Assembly: GCA_038380795.1 (NCBI GenBank)
Contig: CM076267.1
Coordinates: 17,095,501-17,159,500, forward strand
Reading direction: 5' to 3'
DNA length: 64,000 bases
Source of the DNA: Pyrocephalus nanus
Taxonomy: Eukaryota; Chordata; Aves; Passeriformes; Tyrannidae
In this document: positions 50,701-60,460 of the stretch, one piece after another
Layout: each line of letters opens with the position of its first letter
How positions within the stretch are numbered: the stretch's first letter is position 1
Made by a program: the position numbers and the translations under genes
Notes under the pieces: generated by a model
Database searches by the model: none
What the model was told of the DNA's origin: nothing
Seen by the model: the letters and a program-made list of their open reading frames with translations, nothing else

Positions 50701-53700
50701 AGAAAACAATGTTCATAGTGGCAGAATCCTATTTTCCCAAGAATGAGGTGGAAACAGTACCCATGGGAAAGATAAACTGTTCCACAAAATACCTGAGGGA
50801 AATGAAGGAAATATAAAGGCTGGATTTCTGGGGGCAGTCCTTGCAGAGTCAGTTCTTAAGTTCAAATATATATGTGTATGATATGACTAAACAGCTCTTT
50901 GATAACATTTTCTTTTCCTTTTTCTGCTTGCTTTTATGAGGAGAACAAAAATATGTATACATATGTTGAGGAACAAGATCTCCAAGAAAAGTAGCTTATA
51001 CTATTGCTTTTCTCTGGTTTCTGGGTGTGACTAGATTAAAGGTCACAAGCTGAATTGGTTGACTCTTTGATTTACAATTTTGATCTTCCAGAGAGAATCT
51101 GGAGACTATTTTCCAGGACATGAAAGAAGAGTGTCATCGAATATGTATGCTAGCCAAAGAACAAACAGACCAACTGATTAAATTTAAGATAAAGCCAGAA
51201 CCTGAAACTGGTAATATCATACTTAAGCTCTTATTGTGATTCAACTGTTTGAAAGCTTTGCTTTATATTTGAAAATACTGCAAATTACACATACATAGAA
51301 GTACTTCCACTGTTTACCATCTGCCTTTTTCAAGTCTGTTCACATGGTGCTCAGTATTTCACCAAGAAAAAGCACCGCCAGTTTTGGCATTCTATGAGGA
51401 ATGCTCCAAATCACATGCTATAAAAGACAGTCATCACATCAGTGGCTCTTGTAATTGTTTTGTCCCTTGGGGTGAGAGGCAGGCACTTACTACATGTGAT
51501 ATCCCATCATACTGTGTGAATGACAGCACTTGCTTGCTTTTAATTTAGCTGTCAGTTCAAAAGATGTCTCTGGCCCCATATCTGTTAGAGGAAAACTGCC
51601 GGACTGAGGACAGTCAGAGAACTTACTTTCTAGACTTACTTGTGCAGACTTTTGAATACTGTTTTGTTATATGGGACAAGAGCTTAATCCAACACTTCCT
51701 GAAAACAAAAGAAAGGCTTGATTTTTGTTGCAGCAGTAAGAGATCCTGGATATCCAGGTCTCCTAATGCTTAAGTTTAATATAATGTAAACTGTGCATAT
51801 TCTCTAGTAGCTTTTCGAATAGTAGGACCAGACTCTTAAGTGATTTCAATAAACACCTGCCAAACTCACACAGCTGATGCAAAATATGCTGATTTCAGCG
51901 CTTTCTTTTAATTTAGGCCATCCATTACTGATGTTTTGTTACATGAAGTGCTAACATGTATCTTGTGGCTTCAAATTACTACGTCTGAACTGTATTGTTA
52001 TATACATTAATAACTTTCTTATTTGGGGGTGGAAATTTTGGAGTATGTGTGTTTGGCAACGTACTTCAGGATGGTTTTGGTTTCCCTAAAGAACTGCCTA
52101 ACTCAACAGTGTGAAAAGCTATACGTGATATAGATTTAATCTGTTTGATTTTTGTTACTTCTGTGTTCCACTTTACTGCGATATCTGAGTGATCTCAGAA
52201 GGGTGCTGTACAATCCATGTGTACTGAAGTTATTCTCTCACCTGATTAGGATTAACCATGTAAATTATTATCATTTTTGTTAATAAAGTGCTGAAAATGA
52301 AGGGAGAATTCTCAAAACAAGTGAAAATATGGTCCCATTTTTGAATAGTTATTCAGTTTAAATATTTAACTAATTTGGAAAGCAGTGGGAGTTTGGTACC
52401 TGAATACCTTCTAAAATCGTGCTCATGGTGCCTAGCATGTTCTTGGCACTGTGTGAAATGGTTTGGGTTCCAGCTTCTATTTCTGCCAGAACACTTCAGT
52501 AAATATATGCAAGTATGTGTTAAGAGTATGGGACAACATAATTTTCACTAAAATGAAAATGTTTGTACCCATAAATCAAAAAAATAGAATTACTAGAACA
52601 TAATTATTTCCATTTATTCTGTTCTGATAGTTTTTGTGTCAGAGCTCATTTGTAAAAGAGAATTCAATCTGATTTTAAAGAGAAAAAAGTAACAGTTAAA
52701 AAAAACAAAAAAGTTCAAAAACCCCTCAGGAAAAATATTCCCAGCACCATGTCTTTAATAACTGTACTTCAATGGACTATTTAATGTTTTCTTCATTCTT
52801 TCTTCACAGAAATACAGTTTTCCATGCCGATACAGTGTACTGATAAAACTGATGAACAAGCAGAAGAGCTTTTTAAGCCTCGGGTTATAAAGGATATAAA
52901 TAGAGGTGCATCATGCATCACATCTATCACACCAAGAGGAGTGGGCCAAGATGAGGACAACAACTCTGTAGAATCACTTTCTAAATTTAATGTCAAGTTT
53001 CCACCTACAGACAATGACTCTGCTTTCTTGCAGAGCACTCAGGAAAAACCAACAGTTTCTTGTACCGGTATAGCTGAAAACATGCTTCAAGATCATCATT
53101 TTAACCTGGAGCACAGAGACCGTGCTGCTAACCTCAGTAAATTGGAACCTAACTCATTTGAAGCTCATGGTATTGATCTCATGACCTCAGCTTTACAAAG
53201 CTTAACTACTGTTGACAAAACAAACCCCTCAGATCATGCAAACGTGCCTATAGAAAATATTCATGAAATACCATGTTTAAAAACAACAGACAGTGGTTTC
53301 ACGTTTGTACCTAAGCACACAAACCAGAGTGTACCTGAAGCAATTTTTTCTTTAGAAGCTGCGGGAACAACCATCAGAGGTCCTCATCAGGTATCTATCT
53401 ATAAATAGTGAACATTTCAAAAAATGGTAATGATTCAGACACACACTTTGCAAAGAGCTTTGAGACAGGATTAATATATTCTATATTCATCAGTCTTTTT
53501 TTAAAGACAATAACTCTTGTTAGTTCTTCTTCCTAATACTGGTATATGTATACAAGTCACTTTTCCAGTGAAAGGGCAGGAATTTAAGCAGACATAGGCA
53601 CTGGATGCTAGTACAAATTTCAGTTCATCTTGATATTAATTGCTTCTATATCTATTTCAAAGCTGTCATTAATCCTAAGTTACCCTCTAGATTGCTTTCA

Positions 53701-56700
53701 TTCTACCCTTGATCTCAGTTGAATAGGGCACAAATTTGTTTTAATTGTTTTTCATGTACAGCAGAAAATATGAAAAATGGACTAATTAAAAAGCTGAACA
53801 GATAAATACTTCCTCTATGCTACTTATTATCTTAATCTGAAGTATAAACAACACCCTATTCCTCCCCTCTAAGAAAACTTAAATTATTTCATCGTAGGAG
53901 GAAAGCATTTTTTCAAATGAAGGAAAGTTCACTAAAATACTTTATTTTAGGTTTATGTAGGTAAGTTGGGCTTGAATTTCAGTTGTAGCTTTAAGTCCAT
54001 GGCAGCTTCTGAAAACAAGGCCCAGTTGCTGTAATGCAGTAAAACATTTTGGCAGGTTCTGACACTCACAACTCTGAATACGTTGCTTCTCTTGTGTGAC
54101 ATCCTGTCTCAGTTGGAAGCTGGCAAAATTATGGAGCTTTATAGACCAATTTGGTTGGTTGGTTGGTTGGTTTTTTCTGTGGCTTTTCTCGCACCTTGTG
54201 AGAGGACAGATTTTCAAGAATAAGCAAATAGTGATATTTAGGAATTCTCTGAGCCTGGATTTCACATATTTTTTACTATTTACATTGATTTAGTTTTGTG
54301 TTCTTTTCTAGTGACAAGGTAGGTGCAGCACAAGAGCTTTACATCTCCATTTGGCCACTGCATAACATGCAAAACTAGCATGTGGAAAGTGTCTGTAGGA
54401 CGTGATAGCTTTGATATTTTCTTCTCCTAAAATTTACCCAGTCTAGTTTAATTTTCTATCACAAACAAGTTTTGCTTGAAAATTTTAAAGCATGAAAAGT
54501 TTGATGTTCTTCATCATATTTTAAGCTATAAGCCTGATTTTTCAAAAGGTATTTTAAATATCTATTTGTAATATAGGAGATCTCAATTCTATACTAACTT
54601 ATTAATCACAGCTTTTGTTGTTCTTTATTTTTCATTGGGTCCTCATTCAAGTTGCGACTGAGTTAAACAAATTAAAACAGTTACTTTATTGCCAGCAGAA
54701 TTGCAGTGGAGCTGTGAAGCATTCACTCCATTGCTTGTTACTACCCTCTTTTCCTGTATTCCCTCTCCAGCTTGTTTTTTTAGTAGTTAGTATGTGTATT
54801 CATTTTTCAATAGATGGCACCCTGCATTGTACATTACAGCAAGTGAAACAGCTGGTGTGTGGTTATAAATTGATAGAGGAGTGTGCAGCTTAAAAAGTAC
54901 AGAACAGTGGTTGAATAGCAATAAGCCTTTGATCATTGGTATTTCTACAAAATCAGGAAATTAATTTGGAGCCATCATTTAAAATGTGAATGATATACTT
55001 CGTGGAGAAAAAATTACTAATGCTAACACTCAGAGAAATAAAAAGCTAATGGTGAACTGTTTCAGTATTTGTAAGTGATATCTACAATAGCACTGCATTG
55101 ATTAAAATGTTATATCTACAAGCTTGTTCGATACAAGCCAATATTACTTTAGAATCCATTAAATGTACATCTGTGTATGTCACTATTTAAAGATCCATCA
55201 CCTTTATTCAGCAGCATTCAAAATAGGTTTTAAAACATTTTTCCCAGTGAATTGGACTTAGCTCTAGATATTTTTTCTGACTGTTAATTGTGCTAATGAA
55301 TTGATTCAGAGATAATATATATGTAGATTAAAATACTAATGCTTTTTAAAAGTTACTTGTATACATGCCCTTTCCACTGTGTTAACCTTAGCAAAATTTA
55401 TGTATAAACTTGTTCTTGGCATTTTTACCACCTTTCTGAGGGTAGTTATGCAGCTTTCAGCTTCTATCATCCCTTCCAGTGGTGAAGCCCCAATAAGGAA
55501 TAACATACCTCTTTCTTTTTTTCCTAGTGTAGATAAAACTTTCAAGTATTTACTACATATGTTAACTTATAAAATGGAAAACCCCATAAATGAAGTAGAT
55601 TTGGCAACAGTAAGTTCTTGGAACTGTTCTCAGTTGGTGTAATAAATTTAGCTCTTTCCTTCTATGTGGATACTAAATCTAAAAACTCAGTACTGTTTTC
55701 TTAGGATGTAATTTAAAAAAAAAAAACGTGACTGAAAAGAGCAGCAGATTAAAATAAACAGGGATATTAGTGAACCTAGGATTTTACAGGCTACATTTAA
55801 CTGAGACTTTCATATAGATGCATGTGCTTATCTGTATTTATCTGCAGTTTGAGGGGGTTGTTTTCACCAGAAATATTACTAAGTATGTTCATGATTTTAA
55901 AAGCAAATCAATAGTCTATTAATCTTAATCTGAATATTGATGGTTTTGAAATGAAACACCTGCTTAATATTCTGAAAATTATATTAAGTACATGCTTAGC
56001 ACTCCAAGAAAGAAATGGAAGTTTAGTGCATCTGTGGGTTGCTGTATGAGTACCTCCCCTTGTTGTGCTTCCAAGATGACAAATAGTACTTTTACAATAT
56101 TATTTTATCTTTTTTTTCAAATTATGCTTTACATCATATCAGAAACAAGTAATTCTAAACACATTTATGTGGTGTGTTTAAGTGTGTTAACTTATGTTTA
56201 AGTGTGTCAGTGTCTAGATAGATTTAATATGCAATTTACACCAGCAACATACAATAAGTAGACTCTTTGAGCTGAAAAAAAAAGTGGTGTGATTGCACTT
56301 AATTACTAATTAGTCAATTTAATTATATGGATTGCTGACCATAATGAAAGACAGTAAGTCTGCTATTGCTATGTGATAAGCTAAACACTGTTTAAATACC
56401 GAATAGGCAGGAAATTGACTCCCAAGAAGTTTAGGGTGGTTTAAAAAGAAGGTTTAAGCACAACGAAAGCCAGATTAGTTGTACAGAGGGTTATCATGGG
56501 AGGAATAAAGAATAGATTCTAACTATTTGACATGATGAAATTGGAAGAGCTGAAAATTAAAAATCTTGGGTAAGTATCAGTAGCAAGAAATTTAAAACTT
56601 CTAAAGAAAGTGCTTTCTAAAGTATTCTTGCTTGCCTTTCCATGTGCGAGTGAAGCAAGAGGGAAGAAAACTGAGCCAAAAAAACCCTGTAGGGCGCTCT

Positions 56701-57872
56701 TCTCTTCTAGGTTCCATCCCCACATAGAGCTCATACCAGCTTGCTGCCATTCTGTCTACTTTGCAGTCACAGCAGTATGCATTTGGTTTTCAGTTTACTC
56801 AAAACCTAATTGTCCTGGCCATATAACATAACTATTTACTTGATCTTGTGTCCCTAATATTAAAGTAATGAAACTGAATTTTTAACTTTACTTTGAAAAC
56901 TGATGGAAGACTTTTTGGTTCCTAGTTGGTATGATTCTAAACAGTGCACACTTAGTCTCCAGACTTAAGTGCCTTGAATCCCAATGACAGATAAACAGAC
57001 TTGCTGGCTTTAACTAACTCAGGGACCAAGAGCAATGCAGCTGCTGAACCCAATACAGTATAGTTTACAGAGTTTCCTGAATGCTTGGATATATAATCAG
57101 ATGATCCCAGCAAGTTTGATGCTGCCATGGCAAAAAGAATCCCAAACCCAGGATCTGAGACACATTTACAGTAAAAGACAGTGAGAGGAAATAAGTACCT
57201 TAAGCCACGTTATACTGCTATAATAATTTTGTCAGTAAAATGAAAGCTAGTTATATGTCAATAAGAATGGAGATAAAGTATGAATCATATTTACTCTGTA
57301 CAAGAAACATTTTATTCTAAGGTAAAAATGTATTTTCTCATTTCTGTTGAATGGCTGTTATGTCCAATGACTTCTACAGTAAAATACTGAAATGCAAAGT
57401 TGAAGAAAAGCTTTAATATGTATCAGACTGGTATTACAGACTATTGCTGATAGTAATATTTATCGTTAATAGACACCAAGGTATTTTAAGTATTTGCAAG
57501 GATAGTGTGTTTACAGAACTTAAAAAACCTAAGTCCTGTCTTGTTTTTTTTTTAAATGAGAACTCTCTAGTTAATGTCTCTGGTGAGGCAGGTGTAAAGG
57601 ATACCTAGTTTAAAGAGATAGGTATTTTTTATATAAATATAAGCTACAGCATAATGTAAACCACATTGTAAACCACAGCAATAATAATTTTCTGTTTCTT
57701 TTAGCTCATTTGGCAGCCTCAAGACAATGATTTGCTGGCACAAGCATATGCAGACTCTGAACTGAATCAGTGTGGAATATGTGAATTCTGTCGAGAAGTT
57801 TTCCCACCATCTCCAACATCTAAGGAAGATTTTCTTCGTCATCTGAATTCCCACTTTAAAGTACAGTCTTAA
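35682..57872 (+). CDS. TANK: TANK, TRAF family member-associated NF-kappa-B activator (8 joined coding exons)
   Basis: The coding join is 35682-35780, 38893-39001, 39850-39962, 47378-47557, 48872-48948, 51092-51210, 52810-53390 and 57705-57872. It gives 481 residues plus stop, and all introns are GT-AG with matching phases (0,1,0,0,2,1,0). Recognition rests on near-identity to human TANK at the N-terminus (MDKNIGEQLNKAYEA), around PIQCTDKTD, in SLSKFNVKFPP and in FLRHLNSHFK. TANK is a cytosolic scaffold. In mammals it binds TRAF1/2/3, TBK1/IKK-epsilon and NEMO, supports interferon induction and restrains TLR and NF-kappa-B signalling. Visible parts are an N-terminal coiled coil (about 1-70), a second coiled coil (108-158), a TBK1-binding segment (about 194-226), a PxQxT TRAF motif (PIQCTD, 239-244) and a UBZ1-like zinc finger (452-476). 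Human TANK is 425 residues, so this model is longer, largely because of the 47378 exon. The gene identity is certain; isoform structure is inferred. Confidence 0.96.
35781..38892 (+). other. TANK: TANK intron 2
   Basis: It is a 3.1 kb GT-AG intron in phase 0. It contains a short AT dinucleotide run (36075-36088) and a T run (37871-37885), and no recognisable gene or mobile element. Small open frames at 36434-36622 and 37418-37892 overlap in several phases and do not resemble known proteins. Confidence 0.85.
38893..39001 (+). CDS. TANK: TANK exon 3, N-terminal coiled coil
   Basis: The acceptor is TTTGCAG ending at 38892 and the donor is GTATGT at 39002. The exon has 109 nt, enters in phase 0 and leaves in phase 1. 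It encodes residues 34-69 plus the first base of a Gly codon. The reading (TENYMQQIREQQEKIELQ, then KLKSQL) is heptad-like, rich in Glu, Gln and Lys, and matches the human coiled coil TENYEQRIREQQ...KLKSQLLL. In human TANK this N-terminal part mediates self-association and partner binding. Confidence 0.95.
39721..39753 (+). CDS. TANK: Candidate TANK microexon (33 nt)
   Basis: In intron 3 an AG-ended pyrimidine-containing tract (CTTCTCTTGCTTATTT to GAAG, ending at 39720) is followed by 33 nt and then a consensus donor GTAAGT at 39754. The phase is 1 in and 1 out, exactly that of the flanking exons. Inclusion therefore inserts 11 residues (LLKENERVNIS after the Gly completed at the junction) without a shift. 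The peptide is charged and helix-compatible and would extend the coiled coil of exon 3. I do not recall a counterpart in human TANK. It could be constitutive, alternative or a chance match. Confidence 0.5.
   Translation, partial: ACSKKMKELI
39850..39962 (+). CDS. TANK: TANK exon 4
   Basis: A poly-T tract followed by TAATTTAAG ends at 39849, and the donor GTACAG starts at 39963. The exon has 113 nt, enters in phase 1 and leaves in phase 0. It completes Gly70 and encodes residues 71-107, ending SEKLNIAKQREKLLK. The position matches the poorly conserved human segment that ends in AREKLPK. The first half is non-helical and the second half is basic and helical, running straight into the coiled coil of the next exon. 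Sequence similarity to human is weak, so assignment rests on splice signals, phase and the shared end. Confidence 0.88.
43925..44597 (+). mobile_element. CR1 LINE, 3' fragment in TANK intron 4 (sense)
   Basis: CTCTGCTGGAAAGGAGCTGG, AGCAAGCTGAGCTTGAGCCA, GTCCAGCCTGGAGAAGAGAC, GGTTGCCCAGAGAGGTTGTA and CTTGAGGTCCCTTCCAAGTT are successive CR1 landmarks from late ORF2 to the 3' UTR. It is 5'-truncated, diverged, and in the same orientation as TANK. Confidence 0.9.
44737..44788. repeat. Inverted repeat, 15-bp perfect arms
   Basis: TGAAGTTTATAAAGC (44737-44751) and GCTTTATAAACTTCA (44774-44788) are exact reverse complements around a 22-base spacer. It lies between the two CR1 copies in TANK intron 4. 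Confidence 0.85.
45598..45621. repeat. TTTTG pentanucleotide microsatellite in TANK intron 4
   Basis: About four and a half TTTTG units. Confidence 0.85.
46255..46958 (+). mobile_element. CR1 LINE, 3' fragment in TANK intron 4 (sense)
   Basis: The open frame at 46406-46588 encodes the CR1 reverse-transcriptase tail (SALVQPHLEHCGVFW, then VQRRVTKMVKGL). GTTCAGGTTGGACATTAGGA, GGAGTTGGACTTGATCCTTA and GTCCCTTCCAATTTGAGATG follow. It ends GTTCTGTGATTCTATT, a typical CR1 3' terminus, so this copy reaches the true 3' end. It is truncated at the 5' end and non-functional. Confidence 0.95.
47378..47557 (+). CDS. TANK: TANK exon 5, 60-codon coiled coil not found in human TANK
   Basis: The acceptor TTATTTTTTAG ends at 47377 and the donor GTAAGA starts at 47558. 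The exon is exactly 180 nt, phase 0-0, so including or skipping it keeps the frame. Residues 108-167 begin EQLESESMKLKQLEDKS and contain a long run of E/K/Q/L heptads (for example EDKIRNLKSKLKELNEAQKS), a clear coiled-coil pattern. Human TANK, as I remember it, goes from its exon-4 equivalent directly to the VRRQEVSSPRK segment. This exon therefore accounts for most of the length difference. Start and end are well supported; function is unknown. Confidence 0.9.
47558..51091 (+). other. TANK: TANK introns 5 and 6 (with exon 6 between)
   Basis: Intron 5 (47558-48871) and intron 6 (48949-51091) are plain AT-rich introns. Intron 5 has a 14-bp perfect palindrome AAATCAGCTGATTT at 48244-48257. I saw no transposon, RNA gene or additional exon. 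Confidence 0.8.
48872..48948 (+). CDS. TANK: TANK exon 6
   Basis: The acceptor TTTTACTTCAAG ends at 48871 and the donor GTAAAT starts at 48949. The exon has 77 nt, enters in phase 0 and leaves in phase 2. It encodes residues 168-192 (VKSKKGVPDKPELSLG and on to PMPE) plus two bases of an Arg codon. It corresponds in position and length to the human linker VRRQEVSSPRKETSARS..., rich in Ser, Pro and Lys and probably disordered. It connects the coiled coils to the TBK1-binding segment. Confidence 0.88.
51092..51210 (+). CDS. TANK: TANK exon 7, TBK1/IKK-epsilon-binding segment
   Basis: The acceptor GATCTTCCAG ends at 51091 and the donor GTAATA starts at 51211. The exon has 119 nt and encodes Arg193 (split codon) and residues 194-232. 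The stretch FQDMKEECHRICMLAKEQ aligns with human FWDLKEEFHKICMLAKAQ. This is the TBK1/IKKi-binding domain shared by TANK, AZI2/NAP1 and TBKBP1/SINTBAD (Pfam TBD). The usually conserved Trp is Gln here. The end (KIKPEPET) leads to the TRAF motif in the next exon. Confidence 0.95.
51211..52809 (+). other. TANK: TANK intron 7
   Basis: It is a 1.6 kb intron in phase 1. The 69-codon open frame at 51564-51773 has no splice framing or recognisable similarity. Nothing else was seen. Confidence 0.8.
52810..53390 (+). CDS. TANK: TANK exon 8, TRAF-binding motif and central region
   Basis: The acceptor TTTCTTCACAG ends at 52809 and the donor GTATCT starts at 53391. This is the largest exon at 581 nt. 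It encodes Glu233 (split codon) and residues 234-426, leaving in phase 0. PIQCTD at 239-244 is a canonical PxQxT-type TRAF-binding peptide, identical to the human one that docks on TRAF2/TRAF3. Downstream, DINRGASCITSITPRG and SLSKFNVKFPPTDNDS are strongly conserved with human. The rest (about 300-420) is Ser/Thr-rich, diverged and probably disordered. It ends TTIRGPHQ, matching human AIRGPQQ. Confidence 0.97.
53391..57704 (+). other. TANK: TANK intron 8
   Basis: It is a 4.3 kb phase-0 intron between the large TRAF-motif exon and the zinc-finger exon. It contains a (TTGG)5 microsatellite (54151-54170) and a splice-framed 82-nt candidate cassette exon (55528-55609). No mobile element was recognised. 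Confidence 0.85.
54151..54170. repeat. (TTGG)5 microsatellite in TANK intron 8
   Basis: Five perfect TTGG units. Confidence 0.9.
57705..57872 (+). CDS. TANK: TANK exon 9, C-terminal UBZ1-like zinc finger and stop
   Basis: The acceptor TCTGTTTCTTTTAG ends at 57704, and TAA at 57870-57872 ends the frame. It encodes residues 427-481. CEFCREVFPPSPTSKEDF and LRHLNSHFK give a C-x2-C-x16-H-x3-H pattern (C452, C455, H472, H476). That is the ubiquitin-binding UBZ1-type finger at the human C-terminus (CEFCQAVFPPS...HLNSHFK). In mammals this end is linked to NEMO binding and to control of TRAF ubiquitination. All four metal ligands are intact. Confidence 0.97.
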   Translation, partial: LIWQPQDNDLLAQAYADSELNQCGICEFCREVFPPSPTSKEDFLRHLNSHFKVQS

Positions 57873-58275
57873 TGTATGAGAATTCAATGGTTCACTGGTT
57901 TTGCATACTTTTTTTTATTCAATAGATACGCTAAGAATTTAAGAATTAAGACTTCTTGTAACAAGAACTCATGACTGAAATTGTTTGTCGGATAAGCACA
58001 TTTTTAGTTGTTTTTTGACAAGGTAAAATGAAACTAAGTCACTCCGTACTGTAATGCACATTATTGCTTGTTATGCTTCACTATTAACTTCAAGACTGAT
58101 GTCACTTTTTTTTCCCAATTAATCTTTTCCTGATAGGCCCAAAGTCATGATTATATTTATGAGTATAGACTTGCAGGATTAATGCCTTAATATGACTTGC
58201 AAAACTGATGTATTTTCACAGTATCCAATTATGTGAATATGTTCCCCTTGAAATAAACAGGAAGAGAAGTACGCT
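57873..58275 (+). other. TANK: TANK proximal 3' UTR
   Basis: This AT-rich region follows the stop codon and ends near a canonical AATAAA at 58252-58257, with a T-rich stretch just downstream (58277-58300). It contains a scattered ATTTA pentamer near 58155. The cleavage point is estimated at 10-25 bases past the signal. Confidence 0.75.
58252..58257 (+). terminator. TANK: Proximal polyadenylation signal AATAAA of TANK
   Basis: A canonical hexamer lies 380 bases after the stop codon, followed by a T-rich downstream element. It is the first AATAAA past the stop that I found. Confidence 0.7.
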
Positions 58276-59174
58276 TTAATTTTTTATTTCTATTATAAAA
58301 TTTCCAAATTTAACTTCAAAGAGTTAACCTCCTAATTCAGATTCTTATAAAATTATCACGGTAACCTAATGCCAGGCGTGCCAAAATTAGAATAGCCTTG
58401 TTCACTAGTAACATAAATGAATGGCTGACTTTTCCAGAACAACTGTTTACTAGAGAGAGTAATCAAAAACAGCACATAAATGATCTTTTTTTTCCTAAAT
58501 GTAACAGTACTGATTTTATGAATATCTGTTACATGTTATTAAAAAAAAAACAAAAAAACTTATCTTGTTTGCGTACCTTTCTAGCATTAATAATTACTAA
58601 AAATGCTTTCAGGAAAAAGATTATATAAGTATGAAGGATAGAAAAGGTTAAACTTTCCCTAAAATTAATAGTACCAAAGATTATTTGCCTTTTCTTCTGG
58701 TCTGCTATGAATGCTATTACTCAAGTCTGGTACAGACTAGAAAGCAAAGGCAAAAACCTAATCATCCAAATCTCAGTGACTTCATTTTTAACCTGATTAT
58801 GCTTAGCGGCTTTCTCAACGCAATTAAAATTTGTGTTTAGTTGAAACATTGCAGTCTGATAAATTTTGCACATTTTTTGGATTTCTTGATATCAAAAAGT
58901 AGGGGGGTACCAAATATTTTAAATTAATGATAAAGGGTGCTTGCTTTTTGTATTTGAACTGAATATGGGGTTTAGTCCTGATATTTGATAATTAGCATTA
59001 AGATTTTCATAGCAGCAAAGCACAACACTTTCTCTTTTTAAAGATTTGTTCGCAGGTGACAAATTTCTGGAAGAATTAACACCTGCATAATTTTTAAAAA
59101 TGGATTTTTCGGTAATTATTTTCTCTATTTTAAATATGTCATGTTTGTGATGGGCTGTCAACAGAGTGTGCTGT

Positions 59175-59180
59175 AATAAA
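59175..59180 (+). terminator. TANK: Possible distal polyadenylation signal AATAAA
   Basis: A second AATAAA lies 1.3 kb after the stop, followed by GTTTGTT (59215-59221) as a possible GU-rich element. It falls exactly where AT-rich DNA gives way to the GC-rich block. It may end a longer 3' UTR isoform. Confidence 0.4.
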
Positions 59181-59234
59181 CAGTGCATGTCTGCTACATG
59201 ACCTGGAGAAAGAGTTTGTTACTGTTCAGAGCTG

Positions 59235-60460
59235 TACACCCCCGCCGGTCGCCAGCGCTGAAGAGGCGATGTTCGGGCCTGGACTCGCCGTGCGGAGTGT
59301 GAAGTACCTCCCCAGAGAGCACGGCTGGGAGTGGTTCCCAGGAGAGGCAGAAGTTTCAGGCTTGGGAGGAGAGAAGGTGATTCGCACATCTCCGTCCAGC
59401 CCGACACACAACACTGACTCGTCCTCTCAACCGTGAAATTCGAGCTCAGAAGCTCACGTTATTAAGAGATGAACAAACTGCGAATCACCTTTGAAGAAAA
59501 TAAAGTCATCTGTTTTTCTCCCCCGCCCTCCAAGCGCGGATGCGTTTTCCCAAAGAGCCCTTGTGCTGGCAGAGCAGGGAGCCCCGCGCCGAGCCCGAAT
59601 CCCCGCACGGGGCCACGGCTTTTGTTGCTGGAAGCGGCCTGGGGTCCCCTGCAGCCCGGGCAGAGCGGAGAGGGCGGGAGGATGTGGGGGGAACACGGTT
59701 GACCAAAGTTTCGCCGTCCGTCAGAACCCAATCCATCTCCCACTGTGAGAGCTCCTGCCTGGTGCGGCGTCTTAGGAAGCTGTTTAATCCTGCGTGCGTA
59801 AAACTGTTGCTGCCTGAGGGCATCCAGATAGGCTCACCGATCAGACCACTGCGAGGGACACCAGTCTAGTTTTAAAATAAATAAATAAATAAGTATCACG
59901 CTAATCAGTTGTGAGCGACTCGAAGTGGGAGGCGAGTGCAGTCCCTGAGTGGGCCCCATTTATGCAGCTTTCCTGGAGGAGGCTGTTGCTGCCAGCACGG
60001 ACATCTGCTTTATTACACTCACCAGAGGAGGCTCAGTATTCCTCCCCTCTGCTCCCTCTTCCACACAAGAGGAGGTTGAATCCAAATGGGAAGTAAAATT
60101 TCATTAAAAAGATTAAATATGGTGGAAGGAACTTGAGAGGAAAGGAAGAGCAGGCAACTCGTGCCAAGGTGTACTACCGAATGCCTCCTCCTTCGGGACC
60201 AGCGGAGCCCCTACCGGGGCAGACCTGGGGCTGGAGCAGTTTCAGGGCTCCCGTAAGTGTTGACTTGTCACCCCTCCCCGCGCTGACGGAGAGCCACGCG
60301 TGAACCCCCCTGCTTACAGCCAGCGTTCGCGCGAGCGCTAGCGAGGAAAAACCGCTCCCGTTTCCTATCGGGAAGTCTCTTGAGGGATGCTGCGGTGGTA
60401 CGGCTGCCTCAGCCTGCTGCGAGGGCTCTGTGCCGGCGGCCGAGTAGAACACATGTAGCT
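59235..60460. promoter_or_regulatory. CpG-rich block downstream of TANK, possible promoter
   Basis: CpG dinucleotides are dense at 59240-59320, 59525-59680 and 60180-60440, against a CpG-poor background. A consensus donor, CCC followed by GTAAGTG, lies at 60253 on the + strand. This is what a first non-coding exon and promoter of the next gene would look like. In human the gene after TANK, on the same strand, is PSMD14. No PSMD14 coding sequence is present here, so the assignment is only synteny-based. Multiple overlapping open frames on both strands reflect GC content. Confidence 0.45.
59875..59892. repeat. (AAAT)n microsatellite
   Basis: About four and a half AAAT units within the GC-rich block after TANK. 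Confidence 0.9.

Noticed and set aside
52793..53038. Minus-strand frame opposite TANK exon 8
   Set aside because: It is a shadow of the real exon; the + strand reading is strongly conserved with human TANK.
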